This document shows positions 1 through 6,674 of a DNA stretch of 35,628 bases, piece after piece. Source of the DNA: Bacteroidales bacterium (GTDB taxonomy: Bacteria; Bacteroidota; Bacteroidia; Bacteroidales; Prolixibacteraceae); NCBI GenBank assembly GCA_012719495.1, contig JAAYAG010000062.1, forward strand, positions 1 to 35,628, written 5' to 3'. The translations under genes and the position numbers were made by a program. Position 1 is the stretch's first letter; each line of letters starts with the position of its first letter. The notes beneath the pieces are model-generated. The model had not been told where the DNA came from and did no database searches. It saw only the letters and a program-made list of their open reading frames with translations.

Positions 1-915
1 TTGATAAAGCTGTTCTCCGTTTTCGTGGACACAAAGCAAAAAACCTTCTCCCCCAAATTCTTCAGATGGAACGACAGGACTATTTAAGCCCAAAACAGAA
101 CCAATACCTTCAATCCAAATTGGCGAAGAAATGTATTTTCTATTCTTAAAATAAGAAAGGTAAAAGTGCTTTCGATAATCACCATCGATCATTTCACGGT
201 AGTTAATTGAATCAACCACTATTTTATTGTTGATATCATACACCAACGAGTCGCCTGGTTTCATTGTAAAATCATAATACAAAAGGCCATTTTGGTAAAC
301 CCTCCCTGAATCCTCATAAAAGAGATTGTAATAATGGACGGTATCCCATGCTCCTGTTTCGCTGTTGGTAATTATGATAGAATGATCTTTGCCATTAATT
401 AGGGTGTCCTTCCATACCTTATACGATTGAGTGCTTACAGGGGTGTTAGAACCCATGGGGATTTGTGTTTCTGTCCAAATTTTGTTATTTGCCAATAAGG
501 AAAGTGGGACTTCCCTTCGTTTTATTCCTACACAGTTATTATCAGACACCCCGAACGGGCCACCCGATATATAGTTATATTTCAGTGTATTTCCATATAA
601 CCTACCAGAACCATGAATGATAAAATAATAATTTTCGTTAAAATAAAACGTCTGGTTAAAAATATCGATGCTATCTGAAATGACAGTTGCCATAAGTGTG
701 CCTAATGTATGGAAATTGGGTATGGCAATAATTGTGTCGTTGTATTTCTCTATGCTGATTCTATATGATGTTGTCCCAGAGTAGCCGGACATTTCTCCGG
801 CAGTTACTATAAAACTCTCAGAAACATCATACTCACCGATAAGCTGGTCAATATTTTGGCAAAAGCCAACGAGATTAAACGTAATAGCAATAAAAAGAGT
901 TACTAATTTTTTCAT
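1..915 (-). CDS. Secreted protein of unknown function, 3' end beyond window
   Basis: The minus-strand frame is open from ATG at 913-915 to the window edge (305 codons, no stop), so the gene is partial. It starts MKKLVTLFIAITF and has a likely cleavage after FCQ, which indicates Sec export. Inside are runs such as YKVWKDTLINGK and IWIEGIGSVLGL; from memory, these are typical of a large set of Bacteroidota secreted proteins that end in a T9SS type A sorting domain. That domain would lie outside the window, so T9SS export is inferred, not seen. The start overlaps the stop of a 31-codon upstream ORF (ATGA arrangement). No enzymatic motif is recognised. It is the last gene of the minus-strand run of secreted proteins at this end of the window. 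Confidence 0.75.
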   Translation of the reverse strand, partial: MKKLVTLFIAITFNLVGFCQNIDQLIGEYDVSESFIVTAGEMSGYSGTTSYRISIEKYNDTIIAIPNFHTLGTLMATVISDSIDIFNQTFYFNENYYFIIHGSGRLYGNTLKYNYISGGPFGVSDNNCVGIKRREVPLSLLANNKIWTETQIPMGSNTPVSTQSYKVWKDTLINGKDHSIIITNSETGAWDTVHYYNLFYEDSGRVYQNGLLYYDFTMKPGDSLVYDINNKIVVDSINYREMIDGDYRKHFYLSYFKNRKYISSPIWIEGIGSVLGLNSPVVPSEEFGGEGFLLCVHENGEQLYQ

Positions 916-1007
916 TTTGACGATGTTTTAGTAATTTTTTTTGTTTGGCACATAACCAGCCGGGAGCAAAGCAATAGAGTGGAAAAAATAATTCTTTTCG
1001 TTTTCAT
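912..1007 (-). CDS. 31-codon ORF with signal-peptide-like start, probable relic
   Basis: ATG at 1005-1007 opens a short frame beginning MKTKRIIFSTLLLC, a basic N-terminus followed by a hydrophobic stretch. It continues through VMCQTKKITKTSSK and stops at 912-914, overlapping the ATG of the next gene. The first part looks like an export signal. The last residues resemble the basic tail of a T9SS C-terminal domain, as if a larger gene lost its middle. This could be a deletion relic or a tiny translated leader; there is no proof of expression. Confidence 0.25.
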   Translation of the reverse strand: MKTKRIIFSTLLLCSRLVMCQTKKITKTSSK

Positions 1008-1088
1008 CCGAATATAATTTGTTTTTTAAGGTCGGATGGAACTCGCATGTGAATATTAGCTAACGCTGAACTTTGTTTCATCCGTGTT

Positions 1089-1104
1089 TCCCGACAAATC
1101 GGGA
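1089..1104. repeat. Small hairpin between T9SS genes
   Basis: TCCCGA (1089-1094) and TCGGGA (1099-1104) form a perfect 6-bp stem with a CAAA loop. No T-run follows on either strand, so it is a poor intrinsic terminator. It could be part of a dispersed intergenic repeat, but only one copy lies in this window. Confidence 0.4.
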
Positions 1105-1148
1105 CAAGTCGTGTTTGTAACGAACATGCTCGTTTCATAATCTATTCA

Positions 1149-1189
1149 ATTATTTCGTCAAAATCATCTTTTTTGTATACATATTATTG
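1149..1189. repeat. Direct repeat copy A: 3' end of a T9SS sorting-domain gene
   Basis: These 41 bp match 3627-3666 with one single-base indel (a run of 6 T here, 5 there) and two mismatches. Read on the minus strand in the right frame, this copy encodes the tail VYTKKMILTK plus a stop, a typical end of a type A sorting domain. Here it lies across and just beyond the stop of the 1184-2038 gene and belongs to no intact frame. It is best read as the remnant of a paralogous 3' end left by recombination. Confidence 0.6.
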
Positions 1190-2038
1190 TTTAGTGAATT
1201 TCGTAATAAAATGTTTGTTTTTTACTTGATAATCAACCAAATACACCCCATTCGACAAATTGCCGATATCCACTTGTCCATCCCCAATAATTTTTTGTGA
1301 CAGCACCCGAGTCCCTAAACTATTGAATAGTTCAAGAATACCAGTTTCGGTAGTGTTGTTCGAAATAGTAAGGTAGCCATTTGCCGGGTTGGGATAAACG
1401 AATAGATGAAGGTTTTCCTCCTCCTTTAGATTTATTACACCCAAAAACTTCACAGTAAGGGTACTTTCAGAGACGGAAGATGTACAACCAATAGAATCGG
1501 TTGCAAAAACATAATAAACACAGGTGGTGTCGGGCCATGCTTTTGGATGGCTTGCGGTAGTATCTGATATGTTATAATTCGGAAACCACGTATATTTTAA
1601 AGGCTCTATTCCTCCTAAAAAATCATTTCTGGGCAACTCAATTGTATCGCCCTTAGTTATTTCGTTGTTTATATAAATCAATGTTTCCATCAGTACTGAA
1701 ATACGAACAAGAACAGTGTCCGTAGCCTGATTGTCTGCAGCATCTTTAACCGTTAGTTTAAATTTCAGTGTTCCATTTGAATAATTTGATATCATGGGGT
1801 TAGCTTTTGTCGAGTCATCCAAAAGATCGGATGTTTGCATCGAGCCCCAAACAACGGCCCATGTATAAACATACGGTTCAACACCACCCAATGCAGCCGG
1901 GTTTCCGCCTAAAACAATTGGATTATCTTTTAAATCTTTGAAGCAAATATTCATATCTATCCCGGCATCTGCCTGTAACTGTCCAAACAAATGGGTTGAT
2001 GACAATATCAGAAATATAAAAAGGATTTTTTCTCTCAT
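1184..2038 (-). CDS. Secreted T9SS type A sorting-domain protein with PKD-like region
   Basis: This 284-residue protein has a signal peptide (MREKILFIFLILSSTHLFGQ). From about residue 22 to 200 it has Ig/PKD-like repeats, recognisable by LQADAGIDMNICF, GGVEPYVYTW and GGIEPLKYTWFP. It ends in a type A sorting domain starting at FVYPNPANGYLTI (about residue 212) and ending NKHFITKFTKQ. The family pattern implies Sec export followed by T9SS release or anchoring at the cell surface. No catalytic domain is visible, so it is probably structural or adhesive. It is short for this class, with only two Ig-like units. Its stop falls inside the repeat shared with 3627-3666, so the 3' end may have been remade by recombination. 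Confidence 0.8.
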   Translation of the reverse strand: MREKILFIFLILSSTHLFGQLQADAGIDMNICFKDLKDNPIVLGGNPAALGGVEPYVYTWAVVWGSMQTSDLLDDSTKANPMISNYSNGTLKFKLTVKDAADNQATDTVLVRISVLMETLIYINNEITKGDTIELPRNDFLGGIEPLKYTWFPNYNISDTTASHPKAWPDTTCVYYVFATDSIGCTSSVSESTLTVKFLGVINLKEEENLHLFVYPNPANGYLTISNNTTETGILELFNSLGTRVLSQKIIGDGQVDIGNLSNGVYLVDYQVKNKHFITKFTKQ

Positions 2039-2056
2039 GATATTATTTTTAATCGT

Positions 2057-2744
2057 TTATTTTATTTCTATTTCAGCGCCTAATTCAACCTCAAATTGAC
2101 TATCTATCAACAAATTGTTACTAAAATTAAAGATCACTCCTGCTCCGCTTTCAATAACTACATTTTGAATATTGAGAGAGCATCCGTAGATTGTGGTATC
2201 TGAACTGAAATTTATATCATGTACTTAGAAAAAAAACATTTAAAATAGGATAAGTATCTAATGCCTCCAACGAATCCCTTAGATTATTAAGATGATAGCT
2301 TGTTTCATCTGGGCAACCATAGGTTCCAGTAGAATTCAGATTATTCCAGTAGTATGTGTTATTAAGATAAAGTGTTTGAATACTGAACCGAATTTTAGAG
2401 TCGCTATATAAGCCTTGGCTGCCGTTGTAACATTCGTTATTATAGCTGGTTTGCAGATTTGAATAAGTGCTGTTTAATTTGTTTATCTTATCGTTAATAT
2501 AAGCTAGATGTGCACTGTTACTCGGATCAAAACCGCCTAGACCGTTATCATTTCGTAGGAACACTAACCTAATGCGGACATATTTTATTGGTTCGCTATC
2601 GAAATCGTACCACTCTGCGGCTTCAGCAGACTTTAATTGCTCATAGTCATAACCGGGTGTGGCGCAAATATCTTCAAATATTTGCCCTAGGGATACAAAT
2701 GTAATGGTAAAAACCATTATTGTTATTAATCCAATTTTTTTCAT
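2057..2744 (-). pseudogene. Remnant of secreted metalloprotease-like T9SS gene
   Basis: ATG at 2742-2744 opens a 175-codon frame ending at 2217. It has a signal peptide (MKKIGLITIMVFTITFVSLGQ) and then IKYVRIRLVFLRNDNGLGGF and INDKINKLNSTYSNLQ. This resembles the N-terminal region preceding the HExxH domain in pappalysin-like secreted zinc metalloproteases of Bacteroidota. The frame stops at LNVFFLST, before any zinc motif. Directly downstream, in another frame (about 2057-2223), the DNA encodes IYGCSLNIQNVVIESGAG and FEVELGAEIEIK plus stop, a typical C-terminal tail of such proteins. The whole catalytic middle is missing and the two ends are out of frame. A run of eight A at 2229-2236 lies at the junction, but one base added or removed there does not restore the frame. 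Metalloprotease origin is inferred from the N-terminus only. Confidence 0.6.
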
Positions 2745-3628
2745 AACACGGTAATTTTTTGAATGGCTAACGGTTGCTTACTCGTGCAATCAGTTGCTAT
2801 AACCAGATAAATGCCTTTACGGAATTCCTGAGTTGTTAAAGCAATTGATTGATCCAAAGGATCAGAATAATCTTTAGTAAAAACAATCCATCCGTAAAGG
2901 TCAATTATGCTTAGTTGAAATGGTGTAGTATTGTTAATGGTAATGACCTGGTCATCTGCCGAGAATTTTATTGCGATGTTATTGTTTTGTAGATTTTTCA
3001 CACCTGTAGTTCGTTCAGAAGCGAGATGCAATACATGAATTGTGTCGGGTGAAATATCGTTGATGTACCTGCAAAAATGCTCGGGCATTACCTCCACTTC
3101 TCCCACTTCTTCCATGTTTGTATATTGAAGGTTCGTTGGCCATTGCCCACATCCTTTAGCATCAAACCAGCCCCCTGGAGGATGCCAGCTTGTCATTATA
3201 AAAGAGTAATATTTTTCCCATTCGCTTTGCCAGTATTGCTCTGTTTGTCCTTTGAAATCGGAACTTTGCCATGAAATCTTTACCGGCCAATTCTTTGCAA
3301 TAATCCCAATTTCATGAGGATAGTAAATATCTTTAATAAATTGAGTTTTCAAGACAAAGTTACATGGGTAGGTCATTTCTAAACTTGGAGTTGGCTCATC
3401 ACTCAAAGCATCGGTAAAGAAAACAAACAAGGTAGAATCGTAAGGTTCGCCCATAATGTTCACTTCGCCCAGGTGTTTATCAACACCAACGGTGGCGGTT
3501 GAGTCGTAACCAAACCACAGTGTATCGCGGTTGCCGGCAGAGTCTTCAAACCAAAGCTCGAAAACCTTTGGCTGGCTGTATATGGCCATGGTGAACAATA
3601 ACGAGGTTAATGTAAATATTGTTTTCAT
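2741..3628 (-). CDS. Secreted T9SS type A sorting-domain protein, unknown function
   Basis: The frame is open further upstream, but the start at ATG 3626-3628 is chosen because it gives a clean signal peptide (MKTIFTLTSLLFTMAIYSQ); the product is 295 residues. The mature part opens with FELWFEDSAGNRDTLWFGYD, a sequence style often seen in Bacteroidota T9SS cargo, and has a Trp/Cys-rich centre (WHPPGGWFDAKGCGQW). The C-terminal ~75 residues (NNNIAIKFSADDQ to QKITVL) are a type A sorting domain. No known enzymatic motif is seen. The start overlaps the frame-restored end of the upstream gene (TAATG) and the stop overlaps the next start (ATGA), so the three genes may be translationally coupled. 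Confidence 0.7.
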   Translation of the reverse strand: MKTIFTLTSLLFTMAIYSQPKVFELWFEDSAGNRDTLWFGYDSTATVGVDKHLGEVNIMGEPYDSTLFVFFTDALSDEPTPSLEMTYPCNFVLKTQFIKDIYYPHEIGIIAKNWPVKISWQSSDFKGQTEQYWQSEWEKYYSFIMTSWHPPGGWFDAKGCGQWPTNLQYTNMEEVGEVEVMPEHFCRYINDISPDTIHVLHLASERTTGVKNLQNNNIAIKFSADDQVITINNTTPFQLSIIDLYGWIVFTKDYSDPLDQSIALTTQEFRKGIYLVIATDCTSKQPLAIQKITVL

Positions 3629-3666
3629 TATTTCGTCAAAATCATCTTTTTGTATACACCTTATTG
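3627..3666. repeat. Direct repeat copy B: 3' end of a T9SS sorting-domain gene
   Basis: These 40 bp are the partner of 1149-1189. This copy covers the end of the 3642-4142 gene. It has 5 A (minus strand) where copy A has 6. The sixth A would let the gene read on to KKMILTK and stop at 3628-3630, but with 5 A it stops early after YTKR. Confidence 0.65.
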
Positions 3667-4142
3667 CCGTCGGCAATAAGGGTATAGAGGTATATGCCGG
3701 CTTTAAGGGAATTCCCTTCAATAGTGGCCGAGGTGTTGCCGCGTTCGGTTACGGGCAGTTGCAGTATCTGCTCGCCCTGCATGTTGTAAATGTACATAAC
3801 AGCTTTTGTTACCGTACTCCTGAAATTTTCTTTAAGCCTTTTGTCGGAGGTAAGCAGTGTTGTGGTGGCATAATGGTATTGAGCCCTTACGGTACTAAAC
3901 TGCTTTGTAGAGGTGCCTATATACCCTTGGTTATTGCCTCCGGGGGTAATTACCGTATTGCCGTAATCGGAACTAAAATTTATGTTCGTGCCATAATCAT
4001 TACCAATTCGGAAACTGCCATAAACAAAAACATCTGCGCCTGTAGATGTGGTTGAAGTGTGCAACCCCACTTTCCCTGATGAATCGACATAGATTTGGGC
4101 ATAAGAACCCATTTTAAAAGAAATTAGAACGAAAACAAACAA
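3642..4142 (-). CDS. Shortened S74/T9SS secreted protein, possibly phase-variable
   Basis: The frame as it stands begins at a TTG (4140-4142) and gives FVFVLISFKMGSYAQ, a hydrophobic export core without a basic start. Next come YVDSSGKVGLHTS and a region ending SDKRLKENF, the usual opening of a peptidase S74 intramolecular chaperone. This jumps directly into a type A sorting domain (KAVMYIYNMQGEQILQL to GIYLYTLIADGNKVYTKR), so most of the S74 domain is absent. A better start, ATG at 4223-4225, lies across an 8-bp repeat tract in another frame. Losing one repeat unit would fuse it in frame and supply MKNSSKIVTIKQ ahead of the hydrophobic core. The 3' end also carries a 1-base deletion relative to the repeat at 1149-1189, removing MILTK. 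It may be OFF, decayed, or both. Confidence 0.5.
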   Translation of the reverse strand: MFVFVLISFKMGSYAQIYVDSSGKVGLHTSTTSTGADVFVYGSFRIGNDYGTNINFSSDYGNTVITPGGNNQGYIGTSTKQFSTVRAQYHYATTTLLTSDKRLKENFRSTVTKAVMYIYNMQGEQILQLPVTERGNTSATIEGNSLKAGIYLYTLIADGNKVYTKR

Positions 4143-4155
4143 TAAGGTTTTTAAT

Positions 4156-4202
4156 GATTGTTTGATTGTTTGATTGTTTGATTGTTTGATTGTTTGATTG
4201 TT
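4156..4202. repeat. 8-bp tandem repeat GATTGTTT, 5.9 copies
   Basis: Five perfect GATTGTTT units (4156-4195) are followed by GATTGTT. The unit length is not a multiple of three, so slipped-strand changes shift the frame between the upstream ATG (4223-4225, minus) and the T9SS gene below. Counted on the minus strand, five units lead to a stop after 24 codons, four units join the frames, and six stop again. Confidence 0.9.
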
Positions 4203-4509
4203 ACAATCTTTGATGAATTTTTCATACGTAAAAAATTTTAGTTTATAATTTGGTAATAGTACCCAATTGGCGGGGGAGAAACGGAGATTGTCTTTGCAGC
4301 CACTAACTGGGTTTCAACAATTAATCACCTAAAGTAAAAAAAATATCCTAAAATTAAATATGTTTTGCAACATAAGATAATAAAAGAACACAACAGGCAT
4401 ATTAGAGTAGGTATAAGGCTGAGGTTGAGAGCCAATTGGTCGGAGTATGTTATCCGGCCTATTCAGCAAAAAGAAATGTCAGAAAAACAGAAACTGTACA
4501 CCACCAAAA
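4203..4509. other. Intergenic, no gene recognised
   Basis: The stretch holds the ATG at 4223-4225 that could start the gene below the repeat tract. No convincing TAnnTTTG box was found for it. No conserved ORF or RNA is recognised in the rest. Confidence 0.5.
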
Positions 4510-4548
4510 TAAATAGCCTTGTAACCAATTAAATTACAAGGCTATTTA
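4510..4548 (-). terminator. Rho-independent terminator after tRNA-Arg
   Basis: TAAATAGCCTTGTAA (4510-4524) pairs perfectly with TTACAAGGCTATTTA (4534-4548) around a 9-base loop, a 15-bp stem. It begins 11 bases beyond the tRNA 3' end on the minus strand and runs into T-rich sequence (TATTTATTTTGG), as expected of an intrinsic terminator. Confidence 0.8.
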
Positions 4549-4559
4549 AACTTCATAAG

Positions 4560-4631
4560 TGATCCCAGCGGGACTCGAACCCACATCTTCAGAACCGGAA
4601 TCTGAAATTCTATCCATTGAACTATGGGACC
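4560..4631 (-). tRNA. tRNA-Arg (anticodon CCG)
   Basis: The 72-nt minus-strand sequence folds into a full cloverleaf. The acceptor is GGTCCCA/TGGGATC (one G-T pair) with discriminator A. The D stem is GTTC/GAAT, the anticodon stem TCAGA/TCTGA with loop TTCCGGT, the variable loop four bases, and the T stem GTGGG/CCCGC with loop TTCGAGT. Anticodon CCG reads CGG (Arg). CCA is not encoded (CTT follows), so it must be added after transcription. It has its own promoter-like box upstream and a strong terminator downstream, indicating a single-gene unit. Confidence 0.95.
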
Positions 4632-4641
4632 ATAGCGGCCA

Positions 4642-4671
4642 CAAAATTAAAAAACTTCAGGTGTTTTAAAA
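4642..4671 (-). promoter_or_regulatory. Promoter of tRNA-Arg
   Basis: On the minus strand TAATTTTG (4649 down to 4642) matches the Bacteroidota -7 consensus TAnnTTTG. It lies 10 bases from the tRNA 5' end. TTTT sits 18 bases upstream in place of the -33 TTTG. Assignment is by consensus only. Confidence 0.5.
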
Positions 4672-4734
4672 GCTCTTCGATACTTTTTGTTCAAAAATTG
4701 CCATGCTAACTCTATTTCAACCTATTTTTGCCGT

Positions 4735-5721
4735 GTGAACAAAAAAGAGGCTCAATATGAAATGAACAAAAGAGGCTCAGTGAATGAGCCGTTCTTATTT
4801 GTCATCGACTTTTCGATGAATAATTGTCATGTTCTGTCACCCGAAGAAGCCCTCTCGAAAAACATTCTTTTCGATTTTGAAAACGACAAGAATTTTGAAG
4901 CAACACAAGCGTCAAAAGAAGTAAAGATTTGCTCAAAAAAACCAATCGATTTTTCACACTACCAACAGTCGTTCAACTACGTACAAGAGCAAATTTCCCT
5001 TGGGAATTCGTACTTGGTGAATCTCACCTTCCCCACCCCAATCACCCTCGATGGCACGTTAAGCGACTTGTTCTTTGCAGCCAAATCACGGTATAAGATA
5101 TTGTTCGACAACCAGTTTATTTCCTTTTCGCCCGAAACATTTGTGAAAATCTCTAACGGGGAAATATCAACTTACCCGATGAAAGGAACCATTGACGCCT
5201 CCCTGCCCAATGCCCGTGAAAAAATTCTTTCGAATATCAAAGAAATGGCCGAACATGCAACCATAACCGACTTGCTGCGAAACGATTTAAGCATGGTTGC
5301 GAGCCAAGTTGAAGTAAGCCGCTACCGGTATCTCGAAGAAATCAAAACCCAGGAAAATAACATTTTGCAAGTGAGCTCCGAAATTAGGGGCGAACTCCCT
5401 GCGGACTATAAAAACCACCTGGGTGATATTATTTTTTCTATGCTACCTGCGGGATCAATTTCGGGTGCCCCAAAAAGTAAAACGGTAGAAATTATTACAA
5501 ACGCAGAAACATACAATAGGGGGTTCTACACAGGTATTGCCGGATTCTTCGATGGTAAAAACTTAAACAGCTGCGTGTTAATCCGATTTATTGAAAATCA
5601 CAACGGAAAATTACAATATAAAAGTGGAGGGGGAATCACCTCGCAAAGCATTGCAGAAGAAGAATATAACGAACTAATCAGTAAAATATATGTACCTGCT
5701 AACAGAAGCAATAAGGATTGA
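4735..5721 (+). CDS. pabB: Aminodeoxychorismate synthase component I
   Basis: This chorismate-binding enzyme aminates chorismate to 4-amino-4-deoxychorismate for folate synthesis, with ammonia from a PabA-type glutaminase not present here. It shows family landmarks: YPMKGTID, the EMAEHATITDLLRNDLSMVA block, the LPAGSISGAPK block and GGGITSQS near the C-terminus. The frame is open from TTG 4687. GTG 4735 is chosen because the NKKEAQYEMNKRG segment just after it seems to match the N-terminus of Bacteroidota homologues; ATG 4762 is the main alternative. At about 330 residues it has the short catalytic-domain form usual in Bacteroidota. It overlaps pabC by 32 bases. Confidence 0.88.
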   Translation: MNKKEAQYEMNKRGSVNEPFLFVIDFSMNNCHVLSPEEALSKNILFDFENDKNFEATQASKEVKICSKKPIDFSHYQQSFNYVQEQISLGNSYLVNLTFPTPITLDGTLSDLFFAAKSRYKILFDNQFISFSPETFVKISNGEISTYPMKGTIDASLPNAREKILSNIKEMAEHATITDLLRNDLSMVASQVEVSRYRYLEEIKTQENNILQVSSEIRGELPADYKNHLGDIIFSMLPAGSISGAPKSKTVEIITNAETYNRGFYTGIAGFFDGKNLNSCVLIRFIENHNGKLQYKSGGGITSQSIAEEEYNELISKIYVPANRSNKD

Positions 5722-6292
5722 AAATAAAGAACTACAGCACATCGACCTGCACAATTGCAGAATTAACAAGGCTCGAAAAATTGTTTTCGGACAAACGGAA
5801 TCGATTGATTTATCAAAGATTATAAATATCCCCACAAACATAGGAAACGAAAGATACAAGTGCCGGGTAATTTTTCATACTGACAAAACGGAGTATGAAA
5901 TTCATCCCTATGTGCAACGAAAAATTGAAACGCTAAAAATTGTTCACCACAACACGATCGAATATGCATTCAAAAACACCGACCGTAGCCAACTCGACGA
6001 AGCCTTTTCGAAACGTGATGGCTGCGACGATATTATCATCGTTAAAAATGGGTTTATAAGCGATTCGTGGGCTGCCAATATCATCCTTTTCGATGGGAAA
6101 AAATGGGTAACACCCAATACGCCCTTACTCAGAGGAACCCAACGTGAATATTTGCTCAAAACAGGCTTCATTGAAGAACAAACCATAAAAGCCGATAACT
6201 TAAAATCATTCAGCAAAATACGGCTAATTAATGCCATGATTGACTTTGATCGGGCTCCGGAAATAGATATCCAAACTCAAGTTATTTTATAG
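5690..6292 (+). CDS. pabC: Aminodeoxychorismate lyase, class IV aminotransferase
   Basis: The 200-residue protein belongs to the short Bacteroidota form of fold-type IV PLP enzymes. It converts aminodeoxychorismate to p-aminobenzoate and pyruvate, following PabB. Visible landmarks are YKCRVIFHTDKTEYEIHPY, AFKNTDRSQLDEAF (the Lys before DR is the likely PLP lysine), the DDIIIVKNGFISDSWAANI block and TPNTPLLRGTQREYLL, which resembles the phosphate-binding LxGxxR region. ATG 5690 gives the usual N-terminus (LLTEAIRIENKEL) and places the start inside pabB, so translation is probably coupled. A class IV aminotransferase of other specificity is possible, but adjacency to pabB argues for PabC. Confidence 0.85.
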   Translation: MYLLTEAIRIENKELQHIDLHNCRINKARKIVFGQTESIDLSKIINIPTNIGNERYKCRVIFHTDKTEYEIHPYVQRKIETLKIVHHNTIEYAFKNTDRSQLDEAFSKRDGCDDIIIVKNGFISDSWAANIILFDGKKWVTPNTPLLRGTQREYLLKTGFIEEQTIKADNLKSFSKIRLINAMIDFDRAPEIDIQTQVIL

Positions 6293-6293
6293 T

Positions 6294-6521
6294 ATGGCGG
6301 AGAAAAGAAACACAATAGTTTGCCATTGCAAAATGATAACCATCAACGAAATAAAAAAATTTGCGAGCAAATATCCCAATGCTTCGTTCAACGAGCTTAT
6401 GTTGGCAACCGGAGTTTCTACTGGGTGTGGCCGCTGTAAGCTCTTAGCACAAACCCATTTCGATAACTTGAGGAAAACCAACGGAAAAGAAACACAACTT
6501 TTGTTCAAATTTGAACGTTAA
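6294..6521 (+). CDS. Bfd-like [2Fe-2S]-binding protein
   Basis: This small 75-residue protein has the cysteine pattern of bacterioferritin-associated ferredoxin: CHC at 10-12 and CGRC at 45-48, separated by a helical stretch and GVSTGCGRC. The four cysteines should bind one [2Fe-2S] cluster. It starts one base after the pabC stop, so it is almost certainly co-transcribed with pabBC. Bfd proteins normally release iron from bacterioferritin, but similar domains also occur as NirBD/NAD(P)H oxidoreductase modules, and no bacterioferritin is nearby. The specific role here is unknown. Confidence 0.75.
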   Translation: MAEKRNTIVCHCKMITINEIKKFASKYPNASFNELMLATGVSTGCGRCKLLAQTHFDNLRKTNGKETQLLFKFER

Positions 6522-6674
6522 TATCAAATTACATTACCTGTTATAGTTGTGATAAGATTAGGTGATTGCCGCAACAATTCCTATTTTTAGGGTTAAGTTA
6601 ACAGGCAAGAAAAAAATCGAAAGCGCTGACATAACAGGAAATAAAAAAATAAATAGCAACAATAAGAAGTCAAA

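Noticed and set aside
2229-2236. Programmed frameshifting at the A8 run
   Set aside because: Adding or removing one base leads to stops within a few codons in both cases and does not join the head and tail fragments, so a deletion fits better than recoding.
3531-4055. Plus-strand frame of 174 codons
   Set aside because: It lies antisense to two T9SS genes whose protein features (signal peptides, sorting domains) are clear. It has no recognisable domain and is a shadow frame.
4156-4202. CRISPR-like tandem repeats
   Set aside because: The 8-bp units are directly adjacent with no spacers, so this is a simple sequence repeat.
6537-6640. Inverted pair CCTGTTAT / ATAACAGG before surE
   Set aside because: Eight-bp arms 88 bases apart are expected by chance in AT-rich sequence, and no loop structure or T-run supports a terminator.
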